A DNA stretch of 64,000 nt from the NCBI RefSeq assembly GCF_021272185.1, contig NZ_JAJSEC010000007.1:62001-126000 (forward strand), in the 5' to 3' direction. The translations under genes and the position numbers were made by a program. This DNA comes from Roseivivax sp. GX 12232 (lineage in GTDB: Bacteria > Pseudomonadota > Alphaproteobacteria > Rhodobacterales > Rhodobacteraceae). The notes below the pieces were generated by a model that was not told where the DNA came from, ran no database searches, and saw only the letters and a program-made list of their open reading frames with translations. This document shows positions 58,788 to 64,000 of this stretch, in pieces (the stretch's first letter is position 1; each line of letters begins with the position of its first letter).

Positions 58788-59423
58788 TTATCCGCCCGCG
58801 AAGGGCGCGGCGTCGCCCCAGACCTCGCGCACCCGCTCATCGCGGCGGCAGGCCTGGCGGTAGCGCTTGTAGGCATCCTTCCGGTCGACATAGCCGAAGC
58901 GGGTCAGGGTGCGCTCGCTGCTCTTGTAGTAATCCTGGTGGTAGTCCTCGGCCTCGTAGAAGGTCTGCGCGTCGAGGATCGGCACGGCGACCGCTTCTCC
59001 CAGCGCGCGCTCCGCCGCGGCTTTCGCCGCCTCGGCATCGGCACGGGCCTCGGGGTTCGAGACGAAGATCGCCGGGCGGTAGGACTCGCCCCGGTCACAG
59101 AACTGCCCGCCATCGTCGAAAGGGTCGATCGAGCGAAAGAAGCTGTCGTAGAGCTGGCGGCGGCTGACGACGCCGGGGTCGTAGTCGATGCGCGCGGCCT
59201 CGTAATGGCCGGTCCCGCCGGCGACCACCTGCTTGTAGGTCGGGTTCCGGGTCGAGCCGCCGGTATAGCCCGAGACCACCTCCGAGACGCCTTGCACCTT
59301 CTCGAAATCGGCCTCGACGCACCAGAAACAGCCGCCGGCGACGGTGATCTCGGCGGCCTGCAGCGCCGGGGCGGGCAGGATCATCGCAAGCGCCAGCGAT
59401 GCGGCGCGGAAAGAGCGGGGCAT
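58788..59423 (-). CDS. msrA: Exported peptide-methionine (S)-S-oxide reductase MsrA
   Basis: MsrA reduces methionine-S-sulfoxide in damaged proteins. The 211-residue protein has a signal peptide (about residues 1-23, ending ALQAAE), so it acts in the periplasm, unlike most MsrA proteins. The catalytic [17 protein letters not shown] motif follows at once (residues 30-46). [12 protein letters not shown] and YHQDYYKSS are further family marks, and C-terminal Cys in RQACRRD could resolve the disulfide. A periplasmic repair enzyme suits an oxygen-exposed phototroph. Confidence 0.94.
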   Translation of the reverse strand: MPRSFRAASLALAMILPAPALQAAEITVAGGCFWCVEADFEKVQGVSEVVSGYTGGSTRNPTYKQVVAGGTGHYEAARIDYDPGVVSRRQLYDSFFRSIDPFDDGGQFCDRGESYRPAIFVSNPEARADAEAAKAAAERALGEAVAVPILDAQTFYEAEDYHQDYYKSSERTLTRFGYVDRKDAYKRYRQACRRDERVREVWGDAAPFAGG

Positions 59424-59604
59424 GTCGGGTCCTCCTGATGGTCGGAAACACTGTGACGCAAGCCACGGGGCGTGGGCAAAGCCCGCTCCGGGGTCTCACT
59501 CAGAGGTGAACGCCCGTGCGCGGCCCGGCGTTGCAGGGCCCGGGGTTTCCAAGCCCGCGCCGCCCGCCTAGGAAGGCGGGGGCAAGCGCAACAAGGGGCC
59601 TTCC

Positions 59605-60609
59605 ATGACACGCGTTCTCGTCACCGGTTCGGCCGGTTTCATCGGTTTCCACCTCTCGCGGCTGCTGCTCGACGAGGGCTTCACGGTGCATGGCTTCGAC
59701 GGCATGACCGATTACTACGACGTGCGCCTGAAGCAGCGCCGCCACGCGCATCTGTTCCAGAAGCCCGGCTTCACCGCGACCGAGGCGCTACTCGAGGACC
59801 AGGAGGCCTTCGACGCCGCCGCCGATGCCTTCGAGCCTGACGTGATCGTGCATCTCGCCGCCCAGGCCGGGGTGCGCTACTCGCTCGAGAACCCCAAGGC
59901 CTATCTTTCGACAAACGTGATGGGCACCTTTTCCGTCATGGAGGCGGCCCGCCGCCACGCTGTCCAACATCTTCTTATGGCGTCGACGTCGTCGATTTAT
60001 GGCGCCAACGAGGAAATGCCCTATTCAGAGACGGATAAGGCGGACACCCAGCTCACGATTTATGCCGCCACCAAGAAGGCCAACGAGAGCATGGGCCACG
60101 CCTGGGCGCATATCCACCAAGTACCAACGACCATGTTCCGCTTCTTCACGGTCTACGGCCCCTGGGGCCGGCCGGATCTGGCATTCTACAAATTTGTGGA
60201 TCTCATCCTCGATGGCCGCCCGATCGACGTCTACAACTACGGCGACATGTATCGCGACTTCACCTATATCGACGACCTGGTGCGCGGCATCCGGCTTCTG
60301 GTCGACGCGGTGCCTGGCGGCGAGGAGACCCGCGTCGAGGCCGATACCCTGAGCCCCGCCGCCCCGTTCCGCGTGGTGAACATCGGCAATTCCGACAAGG
60401 TCCGGCTGATGGATTTCATCGCCGGGATCGAAGAGGCCCTCGGCCAGGAGGCCGAGAAGAACATGATGCCGATGCAGACCGGCGACGTGCCCGCCACCTG
60501 GGCGGATGCGACGCTTCTGCAGAACCTCACCGGCTACCGTCCGCAGACCGACTTCCGCGACGGCATCCGCCGCTTCGTGGAGTGGTACCGGGAGTATTCG
60601 GGCAAGTGA
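59605..60609 (+). CDS. UDP-glucuronate 4-epimerase-type NAD-dependent epimerase
   Basis: A 334-residue extended short-chain dehydrogenase likely to interconvert UDP-glucuronate and UDP-galacturonate. It has the NAD motif GSAGFIGFHLSRLL near residue 8, the MTDYYDVRLKQRRHAHL stretch typical of this subfamily near 34, the catalytic YAATKKANE near 150 and the RFFTVYGPWGRPDLA motif near 172. The product would feed polysaccharide synthesis. The opposing hexuronate genes suggest a uronate theme, though synthesis and catabolism are different pathways. Confidence 0.9.
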   Translation: MTRVLVTGSAGFIGFHLSRLLLDEGFTVHGFDGMTDYYDVRLKQRRHAHLFQKPGFTATEALLEDQEAFDAAADAFEPDVIVHLAAQAGVRYSLENPKAYLSTNVMGTFSVMEAARRHAVQHLLMASTSSIYGANEEMPYSETDKADTQLTIYAATKKANESMGHAWAHIHQVPTTMFRFFTVYGPWGRPDLAFYKFVDLILDGRPIDVYNYGDMYRDFTYIDDLVRGIRLLVDAVPGGEETRVEADTLSPAAPFRVVNIGNSDKVRLMDFIAGIEEALGQEAEKNMMPMQTGDVPATWADATLLQNLTGYRPQTDFRDGIRRFVEWYREYSGK

Positions 60610-60640
60610 TCCCGGTGGCCCGCGCGCCGCGCCGCCCGCG

Positions 60641-62035
60641 TCAGGTGCGGAACCAGTCGCGGGCGTTGCGGTAACAGACGTCGCGGGTCAGTTCGTCCAG
60701 CGTCTCGGCATCGTCCGGCACATGGCCCTCGGCGGCCCAGCGGCCGAGGATCCGGCAGAACAGCCGCCGGAAATACTCGTGCCGCGGGAAGGACAGGAAG
60801 GACCGGCTGTCGGTCAGCATGCCCAGGAAGGTCGAGATCAGGCCCATCTGCGCCAGGGTGCGCATCTGCTCCTCCATCCCGTCGAGCTGGTCGTTGAACC
60901 ACCAGGCGGTCCCGGCCTGCACCTTGCCCGGCACGCTGCCGTCCTGGAAATTGCCCGCGGTCGTCACGATCGCGGGGTTTCGCGCCGGGTCGAGCCCGTA
61001 GATCACCATGCGCGGCAGCTCGTTGCTGCAATCGAGCCGGTCGAGGAGCGCGTTCAGCGGCTCGGCCAGGCCGATGTCGCGGATCGAATCCGCGCCCGCG
61101 TCGCGCCCCGCGGCATCGAGAAGCCGACTGCGGTTGTTGCGCATCGCGTTGACGTGCAGCTGCATCACCAGCCCGCGCCGCGCATAGGCCCGGCCCATGG
61201 CGACGAAGACCGCCGCGCGCCAGGAGGCCGCCGTCTCGGCACCGATCTCACGCCCGGCGCGGGCGCTGTCGAGCGCGGCGTCGAGCGTCGCCTCGCTGAC
61301 CGGCGCCCCGGCATCGAGCCGGTCGATCCCGTGGTCGGCGGCCCGGCAGCCATGGGCGACGAAATGGTCGAGCCGCAGCTCCAGCGCGGCCACCAGGTCC
61401 TCGAAGCCGCGGATCGGATGAGTCATCTCTTCAAGCCGCGCCACCCAGTCGGCGAAGCCCGAAGCCTCGATCTTGACCGCCGGGTCCGGGCGGAAGGTCG
61501 GCACCACGCGCCAGGGCGCATCCTTCAGCGCGGCGTGATGCTCGAGCGTATCAAGCGGGTCGTCGGTCGTGCCCACCAGCTCGACCTTCATGCGGCTCAA
61601 GAGGCCCCGCGCGCCGTAGTCGGGCCGGGCCAGGCGCTCGCGCGTGACTTCCCAGACGTGATCGGCGGTCTTCTCGCTCAGGATCGTGCCGTCCAGGTCG
61701 AAGTAGCGCCAAAGCTCCAGGTGGCTCCAGTGGTGCACCGGGTTGCCGACCATCTTCGGCATGGCGCGGGCGAAGGCGTCGAACTTCTCGCGCGGGTCGG
61801 CGTCGCCGGTCACGAGGCGCTCCTCGACGCCCGCCCAACGCATGACCCGCCACTTGTAGTGGTCATGCCCAAGCCAGAGCGTGCCCAGCTCGTCCCAGCG
61901 CTGGTCCTGGGCGATCTCCGCTGGTGGCAGGTGGTTGTGGTAGTCGACGATCGGCAGGTCGTGGGCGACCTCGTGGTAGAGGCGGCGCGCCTCGGGGGTG
62001 TCGAGCAGGAAATCGGCGTTCAGGAAACGGGTCAC
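60641..62035 (-). CDS. uxaC: Glucuronate isomerase
   Basis: UxaC isomerises D-glucuronate to D-fructuronate or D-galacturonate to D-tagaturonate. The 464-residue protein has the metal-binding DYHNHLPPAEIAQD near residue 31, WLGHDHYKWRVMRWAG near 54 and TDSRSFLSFPRHEYFRRLFC near 408. Its start overlaps the end of the dehydrogenase gene by four bases, so the two form an operon for hexuronate breakdown. Confidence 0.95.
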   Translation of the reverse strand: MTRFLNADFLLDTPEARRLYHEVAHDLPIVDYHNHLPPAEIAQDQRWDELGTLWLGHDHYKWRVMRWAGVEERLVTGDADPREKFDAFARAMPKMVGNPVHHWSHLELWRYFDLDGTILSEKTADHVWEVTRERLARPDYGARGLLSRMKVELVGTTDDPLDTLEHHAALKDAPWRVVPTFRPDPAVKIEASGFADWVARLEEMTHPIRGFEDLVAALELRLDHFVAHGCRAADHGIDRLDAGAPVSEATLDAALDSARAGREIGAETAASWRAAVFVAMGRAYARRGLVMQLHVNAMRNNRSRLLDAAGRDAGADSIRDIGLAEPLNALLDRLDCSNELPRMVIYGLDPARNPAIVTTAGNFQDGSVPGKVQAGTAWWFNDQLDGMEEQMRTLAQMGLISTFLGMLTDSRSFLSFPRHEYFRRLFCRILGRWAAEGHVPDDAETLDELTRDVCYRNARDWFRT

Positions 62036-63435
62036 AGGGCCTCCTTCAGCGCGGCCTGGAGACCGCGGCGGGACAGGGTGTCGAATGCGTCGCGGACCGG
62101 GCCGATCAGCGGCGCGGGATCGCGGCAGAGGCGGGGCAGCGACAGAAGCGCCCGGGCGGGATCCTCGGCTCGTACTGCCGCGAGAAGCTCATCGCCCAGC
62201 GGGTCGGCGACACGGGGTAGGTCGCGCAGCGCGGCGATCCAGCAGGCGAGGGCCAGCGCGGTCAGCGGCCAGGGCCGGCCCGCCGCCACATTCAGCGCGG
62301 CCGGTTCGAACAGCCGCTGCGGCATCTTCTGGCTGGTGTCCTGGGCGATCTGATCGAGCCGGTGGCGCAGCCGCGTGTTGTCGAACCGCGCGATCAGCGC
62401 CTCGGCATAGGCCGCAAGGTCGGTGCCCTCGGGCATGTCGAGCGTCACCGCCTGTTCGTCCAGCATGAGCCGGCGGGTCGCCTCGCGCAGGGCGGGGTCG
62501 CCCACGGCCTCGGCCACGGTCTCATGGCCCGCGAGCCGCCCGGCATGGGCGAGGAAACTGTGCGCGCCGTTGAGCATGCGCAGCTTCATCTCCTCGAAGG
62601 GCGTCACATCGGCGACCAGCTCGGCGCCACCTTCGGCCAGCGGTGGGCGCGGGCCGGCGAAGTGATCCTCGACCACCCATTGCGCGAAGGGTTCGGTCAC
62701 GATGGCATTGGGGTCCTCGGTGCCCGCGAGGTCGCGGATCAGGGCGCGCCCGGCCTCGTCCATGGCGGGCGTGATGCGGTCGACCATGGCGCTGGGGAAG
62801 GCGACATTGGCTTCGATCCAATCCGCCAGCTCGGGCTGCCGCGCTGCCGCGAAGTCCAGCGTCACCTGCCGCAGCAGCGTGCCGTTGCTCGGGATGTTGT
62901 CGCAGGACAGGACGGTGATCGGCGCGCCCTGCGCCGCGCGGCGGCGGCGCAGCCCTTCGACCAGCAGGCCGATGGCGGTGCCGGGGGTGCTGTCCTCGGC
63001 GAGATCCGCGCGCACGTCCTCGCGGCTTTGGTCGAGCCGCCCGTCACGCTGGCAGTAGCCTTTCTCGGTTACGGTCAGGAAGATCACGTCGAGGCCGGGC
63101 TGCGCGATCAGATCGGGCAGCGCCTCGGGGCCGTCGCGCTTGGGATGACGGGTGGCGATCACGCAGCCGACCTCGCGCAGAAGCGCCGCGCTGCCGTCGG
63201 CGGCGGCCAGGTGGTAGCGCCCCCCGGCGGTCTCGAGCGCGTCGAGCGCCTCGGCGCCGGAGTTCAGCCGGGCCGCGACGACACCCCAGTCCCCGCCCGC
63301 CGCATCCAGCCCGCGGTCGAGGAACCACATCGGATGCGCGCGCCCGAAGGCGCCGAAGCCGATGTGCAGGATGCGCGGGCGCAATGCTGCGCGGTCGTAG
63401 CGGGGGGCCTCGGTGGTCAGTGCCAGCTGGGTCAC
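62032..63435 (-). CDS. uxuB: Fructuronate reductase / mannitol dehydrogenase family protein
   Basis: A 467-residue polyol dehydrogenase-family enzyme. The N-terminal nucleotide fold starts ILHIGFGAFGRAHPMWFLDRG near residue 22, and the C-terminal domain has the lysine region EEMKLRMLNGAHSFLAHAG near 293. The family covers mannitol, arabinitol, fructuronate and tagaturonate enzymes. Direct coupling to uxaC favours fructuronate reductase (to D-mannonate). Its start overlaps the stop of the GH31 gene by four bases. Confidence 0.8.
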   Translation of the reverse strand: MTQLALTTEAPRYDRAALRPRILHIGFGAFGRAHPMWFLDRGLDAAGGDWGVVAARLNSGAEALDALETAGGRYHLAAADGSAALLREVGCVIATRHPKRDGPEALPDLIAQPGLDVIFLTVTEKGYCQRDGRLDQSREDVRADLAEDSTPGTAIGLLVEGLRRRRAAQGAPITVLSCDNIPSNGTLLRQVTLDFAAARQPELADWIEANVAFPSAMVDRITPAMDEAGRALIRDLAGTEDPNAIVTEPFAQWVVEDHFAGPRPPLAEGGAELVADVTPFEEMKLRMLNGAHSFLAHAGRLAGHETVAEAVGDPALREATRRLMLDEQAVTLDMPEGTDLAAYAEALIARFDNTRLRHRLDQIAQDTSQKMPQRLFEPAALNVAAGRPWPLTALALACWIAALRDLPRVADPLGDELLAAVRAEDPARALLSLPRLCRDPAPLIGPVRDAFDTLSRRGLQAALKEAL

Positions 63436-64000
63436 AGGGTCACCTCCGCGCCGTGGCTTGCACGCTCACCGCGCAGGGTGAGGGCGCGGGTTTCGCCCTC
63501 GGGCAGCACGATCCGCGCCTTGGGCAGCAGTGGCGCGCCGGGTCCGCTTTGGGCCCAGTCGAGCGTCACGGCCTCCGCATCCGCGCCGAGGGCGAAGGTC
63601 AGCAGGCTGTGGCGCGGCGCCTCGCTGATCCCGTCGTCCTCGTAGAGCAGGCTTTCCGATGTGCCCTCGGGCGCGGGGAAAAGATGCAGCGCGCGCCCGG
63701 TTTCCGCGTCTGGATCGGCGCGCATCGCGCCGGTGGACATCGGCAGGACCGCGCCCGCCCGCACGAAAAGCGGCATGGAGCCCAGGTCGACCGGCAGATC
63801 GACCCGCGCGCCCGGCTCGTGCCAGGTCCCGGCGTGGAAATCCCACCAGCCGGTGCCGTTCCGGGGCAGGAGGACGCTGCGCGTCTCGGCGCCCTTGTCG
63901 AGCACATTGGCGACCAGCAGGTCGCGGCCCAGCAGGAACTCGTCGCGCTCTTCCCAGGCAGAGGCATCCTCGGGGTGATCGAGAAAAAGCGGCCGCAGCA
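63432..64000 (-). CDS. Glycoside hydrolase family 31, C-terminal part (cut by window edge)
   Basis: The last 188 or so residues of an alpha-glucosidase or alpha-xylosidase-type GH31 enzyme; the rest lies beyond the window. Visible are RPLFLDHPED at the edge, FLLGRDLLVANVLDKGA, then LPRNGTGWWDFHAGTW and the beta-sandwich end with MPLFVRAGAVLPMS. The catalytic residues are not in the visible part. It is upstream of the uronate dehydrogenase and uxaC in the same operon, so it may release a sugar or uronate from an oligosaccharide. Confidence 0.85.
   Translation of the reverse strand, partial: LRPLFLDHPEDASAWEERDEFLLGRDLLVANVLDKGAETRSVLLPRNGTGWWDFHAGTWHEPGARVDLPVDLGSMPLFVRAGAVLPMSTGAMRADPDAETGRALHLFPAPEGTSESLLYEDDGISEAPRHSLLTFALGADAEAVTLDWAQSGPGAPLLPKARIVLPEGETRALTLRGERASHGAEVTL

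Overview
The window is high-GC chromosomal DNA from an anoxygenic phototrophic alphaproteobacterium, almost certainly a Rhodobacteraceae (Rhodobacterales). It carries the spheroidene-type carotenoid set (crtA, B, C, D, E, F, I), the AerR/PpsR regulators, pufQBALM followed by pufC instead of pufX, and the crtF-bchCXYZ-pufQ gene order of that family. I do not commit to a genus. No rRNA, tRNA, CRISPR array or insertion sequence was seen.

Bases 1-33.6 kb are most of a photosynthesis gene cluster. From the left come the 5' part of bchH with bchB, bchN and bchF (minus strand); ppaA/aerR, ppsR, bchG, a PucC-like transporter, bchP and idi (plus); dxs, pufC, pufM, pufL, pufA, pufB, pufQ, bchZ, bchY, bchX, bchC, crtF and crtE (minus, a superoperon-like run); crtD and crtC (plus); tspO, crtB and crtI (minus); and crtA, bchI, bchD and bchO (plus). 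Together they encode isoprenoid supply (dxs, idi, crtE), bacteriochlorophyll a synthesis from Mg chelation to phytol reduction, spheroidene/spheroidenone synthesis, the LH1-reaction centre core, and the repressor/antirepressor pair. Exact TGT-N12-ACA palindromes (PpsR/CrtJ operators) sit in every main control region: bchF-ppaA (three), bchG start (one), bchC (three, two overlapping), crtE-crtD (one) and crtI-crtA (two).

Bases 33.6-41.2 kb are housekeeping genes: an MFS transporter, an Smr-domain protein, mltA, a Tim44-like protein, fxsA, secB, dnaQ, coaE, aroE and maf. The 555-base gap between maf and rho has DnaA-box-like motifs and an AT-rich tract, and lies where alphaproteobacteria keep the chromosome origin.

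Bases 41.7-55.4 kb are the origin-proximal block: rho, mnmE, mnmG, rsmG, parA, parB, hemW, rdgB, rph, hrcA, grpE and mutS. Two perfect parS sites lie at the starts of mnmG and rsmG, and two degenerate copies lie in coaE and mutS. The photosynthesis cluster is therefore only about 8 kb from the probable origin and partition locus.

Bases 55.4-64 kb hold a malic enzyme (maeB), a PfkB sugar kinase, a secreted MsrA, a UDP-glucuronate epimerase, and a minus-strand hexuronate set (uxaC, a fructuronate reductase-type dehydrogenase and a GH31 glycosidase cut by the window edge). The main oddities are crtC, which has no usable start codon in its conserved reading frame; PpsR, which seems to lack one redox cysteine; and an operator lying inside the first codons of bchG.
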